From positions 26,869 through 90,868 of IMG/VR virus record IMGVR_UViG_3300024348_000017: a stretch of 64,000 nt of DNA; one strand, 5' to 3'. The notes below the pieces were generated by a model. It saw nothing but the letters and a program-made list of their open reading frames with translations, did not search any database and was not told the DNA's origin. Of this stretch, positions 21,853 through 29,255 are shown piece after piece. Each line of letters starts with the position of its first letter. Position 1 is the stretch's first letter. The stretch comes from a virus. The position numbers and the translations under genes are program-made.

Positions 21853-22191
21853 TTAATTAATTTTAATGGTCGTTTTACCTATCTGAGTACGGGATTGGTC
21901 TTCCAATACTAGATATAAATATTTAACGGGTAGCGAACTAGTGTATATTTTCAACTTGTTTTGTCCTACTTTACCACTAATGCGCTCTCTTGTTATTACG
22001 TTTTGAGTTTGATCCAACATTGTTAAAGTATATGTACCTGCCGTCTTTAAATCGAAATAAATATCACCACCATTCACCACGGTTGATTCAGCAACACTGA
22101 ATATATCTGCTGTAATGGGTTTTGGTTCAGGTCTAACTTCTACTTTTCTACAGCTAGACAATAATAGCAATATGACTAGTAATTTTTTCAT
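21853..22191 (-). CDS. Tandem-paralogue lipoprotein
   Basis: 112 residues with lipobox LLLLSSC-RK and the same C-terminal domain as the preceding entry (VGQNKLKIYTSSLP, ending GKTTIKIN). The two lie head to tail with one base between them. It overlaps the barrel gene upstream by one base, indicating an operon. T9SS-like similarity is weaker here. Confidence 0.6.
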   Translation of the reverse strand: MKKLLVILLLLSSCRKVEVRPEPKPITADIFSVAESTVVNGGDIYFDLKTAGTYTLTMLDQTQNVITRERISGKVGQNKLKIYTSSLPVKYLYLVLEDQSRTQIGKTTIKIN

Positions 22192-23084
22192 TAAAATTGG
22201 AAATTTGTTCCTATCATAAATAGGATTGGGTTACTCTTTTTATATCCAACCGATTCACTTAATTTATCCCAAGTTGTGTTATATCTGATATTGGTATTTA
22301 ATATAAATCTTTTAGTTATTTTCCAATCAATAGATGTACCATAATATAAGTCTAAATTGAAATCATTTAAGTATCCTATATCTGATGCCGTACCATCTTT
22401 AAAATCTTTGTAGATATCACTCATAGCAAATACTTGTGGTGATATGTTTACCCTCTTTGTTTTGAATGTATATGTGTACATTGCCATACCTCTATAAGTT
22501 ATTTGAGATGATGATGGCATTATTGGATAAATTAAATCTACAAAATTACCATCTACATCTACTGTATATTTTCCTTCCCACTCACCTTGATATGTTCCCC
22601 AAAATGTTTTTGAGGCAATTAAACTATATCCAAATGTTCCAAACTTTTTAGTTCTAAATACATCTATAAATGATAGTGTAATATCTTTTTGGAAATTAAA
22701 ATCAGTTGAATAGAATGATTGTAATGTAGTTGTTCTTGTATCTGTATTTCTACTGAAGCCATATCCCACACCATAATAATTCCATATTGGGTTTATTGAT
22801 GATGCTAATGAGTGGGCCCATTTACCATTATTAGATGTTTTACTATATCCTAAATTTAAGGTGGTAGATACTTGCTTTCCAATTATACCTACTGAAAGGT
22901 TTGATGATGATAAAACATCTTTTGAAAAATCAATATAAGACTCCAATATACCTAAGTTATTCCAATCACTACTTTCTCCAAATAATTCTTTTGGTGTTAG
23001 TTGTAATGTATCAGGCTTTTGTATTTGTGCATTTGCTACAAATCCAATTAAAACTAACGATATGATTAATAATAATTTTTTCAT
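22191..23084 (-). CDS. Outer-membrane beta-barrel protein
   Basis: 297 residues. Signal peptide (KKLLLIISLVLIGFVANAQ) and many amphipathic strands rich in Tyr, Phe, Ser and Thr, ending in an aromatic residue (FMIGTNFQF), the usual BAM recognition feature. It aligns by eye with the C-terminal half of the protein at 16833-18242. The size suggests about ten to fourteen strands. Its stop and start overlap neighbours by one base, so it belongs to the island's operon. The function (pore, receptor mask or export channel) is unknown. Confidence 0.75.
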   Translation of the reverse strand: MKKLLLIISLVLIGFVANAQIQKPDTLQLTPKELFGESSDWNNLGILESYIDFSKDVLSSSNLSVGIIGKQVSTTLNLGYSKTSNNGKWAHSLASSINPIWNYYGVGYGFSRNTDTRTTTLQSFYSTDFNFQKDITLSFIDVFRTKKFGTFGYSLIASKTFWGTYQGEWEGKYTVDVDGNFVDLIYPIMPSSSQITYRGMAMYTYTFKTKRVNISPQVFAMSDIYKDFKDGTASDIGYLNDFNLDLYYGTSIDWKITKRFILNTNIRYNTTWDKLSESVGYKKSNPILFMIGTNFQF

Positions 23085-25000
23085 TATTTTACTTTAACTT
23101 TTAATGTTGTACCTGCTTTATTAACGGCATCAGTTGCACCTATTGAAATTAAACCCAATATATTATCAAGCTTAGTTGTTGATGTGAATGTTATTTTATA
23201 TTCAGTGGTGTTATCTAAGGTAGTATTACCATCACTTATTAATGAACCTAAATTAATATAAGCACCTTTATCAGTTGCATAGTTAGTAGGTGAACCTTTA
23301 GTAGTAAATTGTATTCCTTTAAACTTTAAGACTGAATTATCATAATTTAATTGGAATTGAGTTCCAACTACATTTTGTTGTAGTGGATCTAATGTAATAT
23401 AAGCATAAATACTATCACCAATCACTTCAGTCATTATTAAAGCATTAATTTCATTACTAATACTCATTCCCCTAACTGACATTGTTGTTAGATTATTTGA
23501 TTTAGGTGTTGTTGAATGAGATAAGTTTACATCACCTTTCCAAGCCATTGTTAAGTTTAATGTATCGGATGATTTACCTGTGTTTATATCAAATGAATAC
23601 CCACTACCCAATGGTGTTGTAAATGTAGTCCAATTAGATTTACCAATACTATCATATTTTGTTTGTGGTATAATTCTTAATGTTTTATTAAGATTAAATG
23701 TATCAACTAATGTTTTAGCGCCTGTTAAGTTTTGCAATAAAGCGAAACAATCAGCCTCATTAAAGTAACCATCACTATTTACATCAGCATTCTTATATTG
23801 AATACCATATCCAAATTCGTTTCCACTTTGGTTTCCAAATATACCACCATTTGCTAATTCCTTAAAAGCTAAATAAACGTCTGATACTGTTACAATACTA
23901 TTATATAAAGTTGTTAAATTATTTGTAGTAGTTGTAGTTATTGATTGTGTTTTGTATGTAGATAATTGTGAAAATGTAAATTCTGCTTGTAATCCATAAA
24001 ATCCATTTCCTGCTCTTATATTTGATGCGAAAGTAGAACCTGAAAAGTTAAATTGTGTGGGGGTATAAACATAAACTTCTGTCCAACCATTAGCATCGTA
24101 TGAATTAAATGTTACCGGCCCATCCCATAAATCAAATAATTGTAAATTACTGATTGATGATGGTGTAGATAATATACCATTTACTTCTCTACTATCAATA
24201 CCAATTCTATATCTTTGATTGGTTGCATCGTATTGATATATTACACACCACTCTACTCCACCACTAGTTGTTAATGCTTTAACTCCACTTGCTACTTTGG
24301 TACTATCTAATAATGTTGTTATATCAACTGAACCTGCTGAACTTAATGCTGAACCTATTGCAAATGTTGTTGCTGTTAGGTTGGTATTCAAATTAAAATT
24401 TGCTACTGCTTTTTTAGTAGGTGTATTATTAATATTTGTTACTTCTTCATTCCAATATGAGTATGTATTTGGTGCACTTGGTCTTGACCATCTCACAAAT
24501 AAAGCATCACCACCACCATATTCTTGATACCTTGTAACTATCTTATATCTTGTACCAGCAACCATATTTTTTGAACCATATTGATATCCACTAGCACCAT
24601 GCCCACCATAGTAAGTTGATATTATTGTTCCGTCTACTGATATATCGCTCGCATCATCTGAATTGATTCCAAATCTATAGGTTCCTGTTTGTGTTGGTAT
24701 AAACCAAAATTCAAATTTAATTGCATAGAAATCACCTCCCCAATGTGGGGTTTGAATTGAACCATCACACATAATATTAAGAGCAACTTCACCTGTATGT
24801 GTTATAGTTGTATTTGAGTTTGCCGTATTTAACATATTGTCAAATTCGGCAGCCGTATTTGCGTGGTATGGATATTGGGTTATACTCCCGTTTCCATTAT
24901 GTGTTTTGTAAGAGGTATAATTAACGTACCCCCAACCCGATTGAGCTAAAGATACGTTAGTTAATAGGAAAGCTAATAATATCGTAACGAATCTCTTCAT
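23084..25000 (-). CDS. Secreted PA14/dockerin/cohesin-like adhesin
   Basis: 638 residues. Signal peptide (RFVTILLAFLLTNVSLAQ); a PA14-like domain at about 30-190 (FWFIPTQTGTYRFGINSDDA, later AGTRYKIVTRYQEYGGGDAL), which in other proteins binds glycans; a beta-rich middle; a helix TVSDVYLAFKELANGG; a dockerin-type calcium loop ADVNSDGYFNEADCFAL at about 420; and a C-terminal cohesin-like sandwich (VGTQFQLNYDNSVLKFKGI). Its C-terminal half is paralogous to the next protein. Surface adhesion or assembly of a surface fibre is inferred. The overlapping starts and stops indicate one operon. Confidence 0.65.
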   Translation of the reverse strand: MKRFVTILLAFLLTNVSLAQSGWGYVNYTSYKTHNGNGSITQYPYHANTAAEFDNMLNTANSNTTITHTGEVALNIMCDGSIQTPHWGGDFYAIKFEFWFIPTQTGTYRFGINSDDASDISVDGTIISTYYGGHGASGYQYGSKNMVAGTRYKIVTRYQEYGGGDALFVRWSRPSAPNTYSYWNEEVTNINNTPTKKAVANFNLNTNLTATTFAIGSALSSAGSVDITTLLDSTKVASGVKALTTSGGVEWCVIYQYDATNQRYRIGIDSREVNGILSTPSSISNLQLFDLWDGPVTFNSYDANGWTEVYVYTPTQFNFSGSTFASNIRAGNGFYGLQAEFTFSQLSTYKTQSITTTTTNNLTTLYNSIVTVSDVYLAFKELANGGIFGNQSGNEFGYGIQYKNADVNSDGYFNEADCFALLQNLTGAKTLVDTFNLNKTLRIIPQTKYDSIGKSNWTTFTTPLGSGYSFDINTGKSSDTLNLTMAWKGDVNLSHSTTPKSNNLTTMSVRGMSISNEINALIMTEVIGDSIYAYITLDPLQQNVVGTQFQLNYDNSVLKFKGIQFTTKGSPTNYATDKGAYINLGSLISDGNTTLDNTTEYKITFTSTTKLDNILGLISIGATDAVNKAGTTLKVKVK

Positions 25001-26658
25001 TATTCAACTATTAATTCTATCTTTTTACCAGTAGCATCAACTGCATCTGCTAATACTGTATAGAATAAACCTGCAGTGTTACTTAGAGGTGATTTAGAAG
25101 TAAATATTAATTTATATGGAGTACCAACTTTAATTCTAGCTGTCTTTAATTGATCAATTGAACCAAATGTTAACCTACCATTATCATGTGTTGAGAAATT
25201 TGTAACTGTACTTCCAGCATCAAATATAACATCTGTTAATGTTAATTTAGTACTATCGTATTGCATGATTACTTCTAAACCAGCTAAATCAGCTTTAGTT
25301 AAGCTTGCTGATAATGTTACTTTATTATTTTCAACTGTAGATGTTAAGCTTAATGTTGCTTTTTCTAAAGCTTCAGTAGCGTAAGCCATACTGCTAAATG
25401 ATGCTGTTCTTATAGTTTCACCTGGGTTAATTGAATTATAATAGTTACCGCTTGATATTCTTGAAGCAATAGTATCAGGATGAGATGAGTGTGACCAATC
25501 TAAATCACCACCCCAAGCAAATACAGCGTCTACTGTTTGAATTGGAGTTGCAATTGTTACTTTATTTGTTTGTCCACCATCTAACCAAGTTTGATTTAAT
25601 AAACCACTATAGTATCTTACTGATGTGGATGTTGATTTAGGAACAGATGCTTTAGAAGTTACATCTATACCCATTACATGAGCAAATAAGTAGTAACCAT
25701 CACTTTCACCAAATGTGGAATTACTTAATGTTATTAAACCAATTCTTTTCTCTAATACAGGCCTAGTAAAATATGTTGAGGTACCAGTAATATCAGTTTG
25801 AGTATGTCCTAAAAATGCCTTATAAGCATCTGATACTGTTATAATATTATTCATCCAAGTTTTAGTCATTGCAGGTGCAATAAATACACCTAAACTATCT
25901 CCAACTTTAATCCCTGATGTGAATATTGCTTCACCACTAGCATCTAATGCTTTAGTTTGTATTGGTTGTTGAGTCCAATCAATACCACCACTACCATCAG
26001 TTTTTAATTTCATTAATTGAACTGAATGATCACCAATATTGTAATTTGAAGGAAATAATACTCTAACTTTAAATTGAGATGTATTACCACTTACACTCGA
26101 TAGTGATACTTTACCTGTTGTAGTTGTGATTGGAGCAATATAAGCTGATGTATCATCAATAGCATATGATAAGTCTAATTTATGAATGTCAGTATAATCA
26201 GCCAAATCTTTAATTACATATTTTTGTGTTGCTATAATTCCATCAACACTAGCATCAGTTCTTTGTACTGTTAATTGACCAATATTCCAATCTGAATTTG
26301 AAACATAAGACCAAGGTGTAGCTAAATATTGTGCGTATAAACTTGTTGCAACTATACTATTTGCTGTACTTGCTGTAAATTTATAAGATGACCAATTTGT
26401 ATAATATGTTTGCACTGCACTACCTTGTGACCAGGTTGTTGATACATAAGCTAAAGCTTTGTTATTAAATTGATATCTTAACCAATAATAACGTGGTTTA
26501 GTTGTACCCTTAGCTACAGTGTACTTAATTTGAATAGTATCACCCACCTTATAAGGTGCTGCTGTTACTACTGCTTGGTTTACTGTTAATTGTGCGTTGG
26601 CTGTTAATGACAGCATAGATACTGCTAGTATCCCTAAAATTGTTAATAGTTTTTTCAT
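25000..26658 (-). CDS. Secreted protein with cohesin-like C-terminal domain
   Basis: 552 residues. Signal peptide (KKLLTILGILAVSMLSLTANA) and all-beta character. The ITVSDAYKAFLGH helix and AWGGDLDWSHSSHP segment match the same positions of the neighbouring protein, and the C-terminal domain (GLEVIMQYDSTKLTLTDVIF) has a cohesin-like pattern. It lacks the PA14 part and the clear dockerin loop. The pair could interact through cohesin/dockerin-type contacts, or both could bind another partner (inference). Confidence 0.65.
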   Translation of the reverse strand: MKKLLTILGILAVSMLSLTANAQLTVNQAVVTAAPYKVGDTIQIKYTVAKGTTKPRYYWLRYQFNNKALAYVSTTWSQGSAVQTYYTNWSSYKFTASTANSIVATSLYAQYLATPWSYVSNSDWNIGQLTVQRTDASVDGIIATQKYVIKDLADYTDIHKLDLSYAIDDTSAYIAPITTTTGKVSLSSVSGNTSQFKVRVLFPSNYNIGDHSVQLMKLKTDGSGGIDWTQQPIQTKALDASGEAIFTSGIKVGDSLGVFIAPAMTKTWMNNIITVSDAYKAFLGHTQTDITGTSTYFTRPVLEKRIGLITLSNSTFGESDGYYLFAHVMGIDVTSKASVPKSTSTSVRYYSGLLNQTWLDGGQTNKVTIATPIQTVDAVFAWGGDLDWSHSSHPDTIASRISSGNYYNSINPGETIRTASFSSMAYATEALEKATLSLTSTVENNKVTLSASLTKADLAGLEVIMQYDSTKLTLTDVIFDAGSTVTNFSTHDNGRLTFGSIDQLKTARIKVGTPYKLIFTSKSPLSNTAGLFYTVLADAVDATGKKIELIVE

Positions 26659-27312
26659 TTATTTTTCTCCTAATAGTTTAGTGACTAATTTATCACAACC
26701 TTTCTTAATAGCGTTACTAAGACTTGTTTGATTGAATTTACCACCCTCATCTACTATAAGAGTCGACATAGAGATTTCAGATGATGATTCTTCAACTAAA
26801 ACCTCTTTTTCTTTGATACCATCTTTGTATAAAATACCTTTTAAACGAATTACAACTTCTTGTTCGTTTTTATGAAACACAGATACGTTCTTTTTTGTAG
26901 TTAGAACGTCTAGATAAACAATTTCAACACGTAATTTATTCTCAGCATCTGGGGATAAATCATATCCCTTTTCCTGAATATATTCTTCTAAAATATTTTT
27001 AACACCGAATTCTAAATTGCGGTTACCTGCTAATTTACCAATAACAACTTTATTAGTAACTTTCTCAACATAAATATGTTCAGATGCATTATACCAAATA
27101 TTACCTGGGCTATTTTTAAAAGTACCATCGAATCTCCATGAAAATTCATTGGCTAAATGTTGCATATATTCTTCTTTTCCAGAGAATTGAAGAACTACGA
27201 AGAAAATTTGTGTAATTAATGCAAGACCTATAAATAATCCTACACCTAATAAGAATAATTGAAATAATCGGTCGCGTAGACTGATGGCCAGACTGATAGC
27301 TTTTTGCTTCAT
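26659..27312 (-). CDS. Membrane-anchored exported protein related to the CsgG-like protein
   Basis: 217 residues. A basic N-terminus (KQKAISLAISLRDR) and one membrane helix (about 16-38, LFQLFLLGVGLFIGLALI) anchor a C-terminal soluble domain. The last 60 residues (TLIVDEGGKFNQTSLSNAIK, then KLVTKLLGEK) echo the end of the protein at 19070-19786. It heads the exported-protein operon and is preceded by a terminator and a TATATTC box. It could be an inner-membrane partner of the CsgG-like protein. Confidence 0.55.
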   Translation of the reverse strand: MKQKAISLAISLRDRLFQLFLLGVGLFIGLALITQIFFVVLQFSGKEEYMQHLANEFSWRFDGTFKNSPGNIWYNASEHIYVEKVTNKVVIGKLAGNRNLEFGVKNILEEYIQEKGYDLSPDAENKLRVEIVYLDVLTTKKNVSVFHKNEQEVVIRLKGILYKDGIKEKEVLVEESSSEISMSTLIVDEGGKFNQTSLSNAIKKGCDKLVTKLLGEK

Positions 27313-27352
27313 CTTTTAATTTTTAATGTGGTTCGAATATAAATATGCAAAA

Positions 27353-27377
27353 GAAAGCAACCATTTCTGGTTGCTTC
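27353..27377 (-). terminator. Rho-independent terminator after the tmRNA
   Basis: GAAGCAACC pairs with GGTTGCTTTC around a six-base loop, followed by TTTTGC. It lies about 50 bases downstream of the tmRNA 3' end and upstream of the exported-protein operon. Confidence 0.75.
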
Positions 27378-27429
27378 GTAAAAGGCCCACTCTGAGCGCC
27401 CTGATCGCGGGAAGGGGAATGGACTCTTG

Positions 27430-27800
27430 TGGAGATGACGAGAGTCGAACTCGTGTCTCAATAATGAACAATAATACCAACGTCTCACACGCTTAGCTCA
27501 CTGATTAACCCCAGTGCATGAGGTATAGGGCCACAAGTTTTTGGTCTTAGTGACATCCACCACCTAGTTTTAATCTAAACTAAGAAAATCTAGCTTGTAA
27601 CTTCTGTTCCTAGGATGTTACACCCGACGCTATTTAAGCCGCTAATGCGTACTCGTTCGCACCTACGAAAGACATCATATCTTCGAAGGTCATAGTAGAT
27701 AATTCTACAGTTATTGTTTCGCAAGGTTTTAAGGACTTATCTTACTTTGTCCGCGTGTGGTACTACCTTCAGATTACTGATCAAATACCGGTACATCCCC
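27430..27800 (-). ncRNA. ssrA: Transfer-messenger RNA (tmRNA)
   Basis: The 5' end GGGGATG pairs with 3' CATCTCC to form a tRNA-like acceptor, and a T-arm (ACGAG TTCGACT CTCGT) precedes the 3' strand. An internal tag frame at 27634-27660 reads ANEYALAA then TAA, close to the canonical ANDENYALAA tag, with TAGGT just before the first Ala codon where E. coli has TAGTC. Length is about 371 nt, normal for tmRNA. CCA is not encoded. tmRNA rescues stalled ribosomes and tags products for proteolysis; phage copies are uncommon. It overlaps the 3' end of the gene at 27774. Confidence 0.88.
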
Positions 27801-28100
27801 ATGTTTTTTTGACTTTTTGTCTAATATTTTCTTCACTTCAGCACATAACTCATATTCCTCAATTTTAATTAAGTCATCTAAGCAATTGCTTAATAGTTCA
27901 ATATACTGCGATTTTTCAATATTAAATATCATACCACTTGTATCCTTGAATGTGATATCAAATATATCAATGCCGTCTTTATTTCGTTTATATGCGCTAA
28001 GTACACATTTAACCATTTTAAGAATCAATTCACTGTCCCTTTCCTTCATCATTTGAAGGAACTCACGTTGATCCTTTAACATTAAACAGTGGCATGCCAT
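27774..28100 (-). CDS. Hypothetical phage protein overlapping the tmRNA
   Basis: 108 residues starting MACHCLMLKDQREFLQMM, helical, with an ECA-VKKIL-KK C-terminal helix reminiscent of the protein at 31306-31614 (YDKCIEIRDLIKQ). The frame extends to 28121, but the ATG at 28098-28100 has the TTATGG leader and is preferred. Its last eight codons and stop lie inside the 5' end of the tmRNA. Confidence 0.65.
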   Translation of the reverse strand: MACHCLMLKDQREFLQMMKERDSELILKMVKCVLSAYKRNKDGIDIFDITFKDTSGMIFNIEKSQYIELLSNCLDDLIKIEEYELCAEVKKILDKKSKKHGDVPVFDQ

Positions 28101-28114
28101 AACGATAAATATTA

Positions 28115-28223
28115 AATACACTGTCTGTACTGTTAAACTGTCTCAATACTACCTTTATCCGTAGTAGAGGTGCTTTATTCATTCTTAGCGTCTGTTCAGT
28201 CCTCCTTTCGGAGCAGTGTATTT
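28115..28223 (-). ncRNA. Structured RNA in the tRNA cluster
   Basis: Bases 28115-28124 and 28214-28223 form a perfect 10-bp inverted repeat (AAATACACTG / CAGTGTATTT) that would close a 109-nt domain. Inside lie a CTCC-GAAA-GGAG hairpin, a TACTAC/GTAGTA hairpin and an ACTGTTAAACTGT hairpin. The branched fold next to tRNA genes recalls the stable RNAs C and D of T4, but no sequence relation is claimed. Confidence 0.5.
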
Positions 28224-28224
28224 G

Positions 28225-28310
28225 TGCCTCAGGCGAGAATCGAACTCGCACTCGCGTTGCGGCGAACAGGATTTTAAGTCCTGCGTGTCTACCAATTTCA
28301 CCACCAAGGC
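28225..28310 (-). tRNA. tRNA-Leu (anticodon TAA)
   Basis: 86 nt with acceptor GCCTTGG/CTGAGGC (two wobble pairs), D-arm GGTGGTGAAATTGGTAGAC, anticodon stem-loop CAGGA-CTTAAAA-TCCTG, a long variable arm and T-arm GCGAG TTCGATT CTCGC. CCA is not encoded. Confidence 0.93.
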
Positions 28311-28370
28311 ATGAGACCCGATATCCGCGTTTTCATCTCACTCGGGTCATGATGAGCTTCCGACGGTTTG

Positions 28371-28526
28371 CTGTAGGGGCTGGAATCGAACCAGCACGCT
28401 GCAATTCAATATAAGACAATTAAGCCGGCTTTGTGGTCAACCCATATCTTACATCTATCTCTTATCAGCACCCACGAGACGAGTGGGCACGTCTACCTTG
28501 ACTGCCGTCATTTCCGCCACCCTACA
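28371..28526 (-). ncRNA. Oversized tRNA-like element
   Basis: A normal T-arm (28379-28395) and perfectly complementary 7-base acceptor strands (28520-28526 TGTAGGG and 28372-28378 CCCTACA) lie 156 nt apart, about 70 nt longer than a class II tRNA. The 5' part contains Leu-like D-arm pieces (GGCGGAAATG ... GGTAGACGTG) split by a small TGAC/GTCA hairpin. An anticodon-like hairpin CCCAC-TCGTCTC-GTGGG has C, not U, before the presumptive anticodon GTC. The remainder can form a very long variable arm (GCTG+ATAAGA with TCTTAT+CAGC). It may be a tRNA with insertions, a pseudo-tRNA or a new tRNA-like RNA. Confidence 0.55.
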
Positions 28527-28529
28527 GTA

Positions 28530-28763
28530 TTAAACCCATCTATTACCATTTCGGCGTTTAGCTTCTTCAGCTTCTTTAACTCCTTTAACCATTTTAATCC
28601 AGGTTAAAGATACGTCAACAGGAGCTAATACCCAAGCCATAACTAAAACCATTATAGCATCCATTTCTGGGGAGGTTCCGAAATCAATTCCTCTTGTTTT
28701 ATATTTTTTATTTAACTGATAGAAACAGTAAATAATACAAATAATGTAATAACCTAATAACAT
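28530..28763 (-). CDS. Small membrane protein
   Basis: 77 residues with an N-terminal helix (LLGYYIICIIYCFYQLNKKY) and a second hydrophobic stretch (DAIMVLVMAWVLAPVDVS), then a basic tail. The start at 28763 lies five bases after the preceding stop; a longer alternative begins at 28796. Confidence 0.55.
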   Translation of the reverse strand: MLLGYYIICIIYCFYQLNKKYKTRGIDFGTSPEMDAIMVLVMAWVLAPVDVSLTWIKMVKGVKEAEEAKRRNGNRWV

Positions 28764-28767
28764 ATAA

Positions 28768-28977
28768 CTATTTTTTAAAGTATTTTTCAAGTGCATCTAT
28801 CTTATCATCAGCATCAACTAACATTGTAAGTGCTTCTTCAGCATTACTATAGAAGTCTTTTGTTGAATGATCACCAATACCAACAGCGTGATTAGATAAT
28901 AAATCTAAACTTAATAATGCTTTTGATTTTTCAGCTATTGCTGATGCCATAAGCATGTCAAATAATTCTTTTTTCAT
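28768..28977 (-). CDS. Hypothetical helical protein
   Basis: 69 residues, Ala/Leu/Lys-rich helices (KKELFDMLMASAIAEKSKAL), no membrane segment. It lies between tRNA genes. Unknown family. Confidence 0.55.
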   Translation of the reverse strand: MKKELFDMLMASAIAEKSKALLSLDLLSNHAVGIGDHSTKDFYSNAEEALTMLVDADDKIDALEKYFKK

Positions 28978-28990
28978 ATTTTTTATTTTG

Positions 28991-29075
28991 CGGAAAGACA
29001 GGGATTCGAACCCCAGAACCTGTTACAGTTGCCAGTTTTCAAGACTGGTGCATTCAACCACTCTGCCATCTTTCC
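28991..29075 (-). tRNA. tRNA-Ser (anticodon TGA)
   Basis: 85 nt with acceptor GGAAAGA/TCTTTCC, D-arm GAGTGGTTGAATGCACC, anticodon stem-loop CCAGT-CTTGAAA-ACTGG, a long variable arm and T-arm CTGGGGTTCGAATCCC. CCA is not encoded. Confidence 0.93.
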
Positions 29076-29182
29076 AAGAGGATGAGGTTTAGCGGCCAAC
29101 TAAACAAAGTTACTACTTGCTCTCACCTCGAGTTACACGTGACAGTTACGGGTGAATAGGGTTTCGTCAACACTCATCTTTG

Positions 29183-29255
29183 ATCCAGAAATAAGAATCG
29201 AACTTACGACCTACTGATTACAAATCAGTTGCTCTACCTGCTGAGCTATTCTGGA
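29183..29255 (-). tRNA. tRNA-Thr (anticodon TGT)
   Basis: 73 nt with acceptor TCCAGAA/TTCTGGA, D-arm GCTCAGCAGGTAGAGC, anticodon stem-loop CTGAT-TTGTAAT-CAG and T-arm GTAAG TTCGATT CTTAT. CCA is not encoded. Confidence 0.93.

Noticed and set aside
28063-28251. Minus-strand frame MRVRFSPEAQIH
   Set aside because: It translates the tRNA-Leu 3' end and the structured RNA, a common artefact at tRNA genes.
29080-29182. Additional tRNA between tRNA-Ser and tRNA-Thr
   Set aside because: No T-arm consensus or acceptor complementarity was found.
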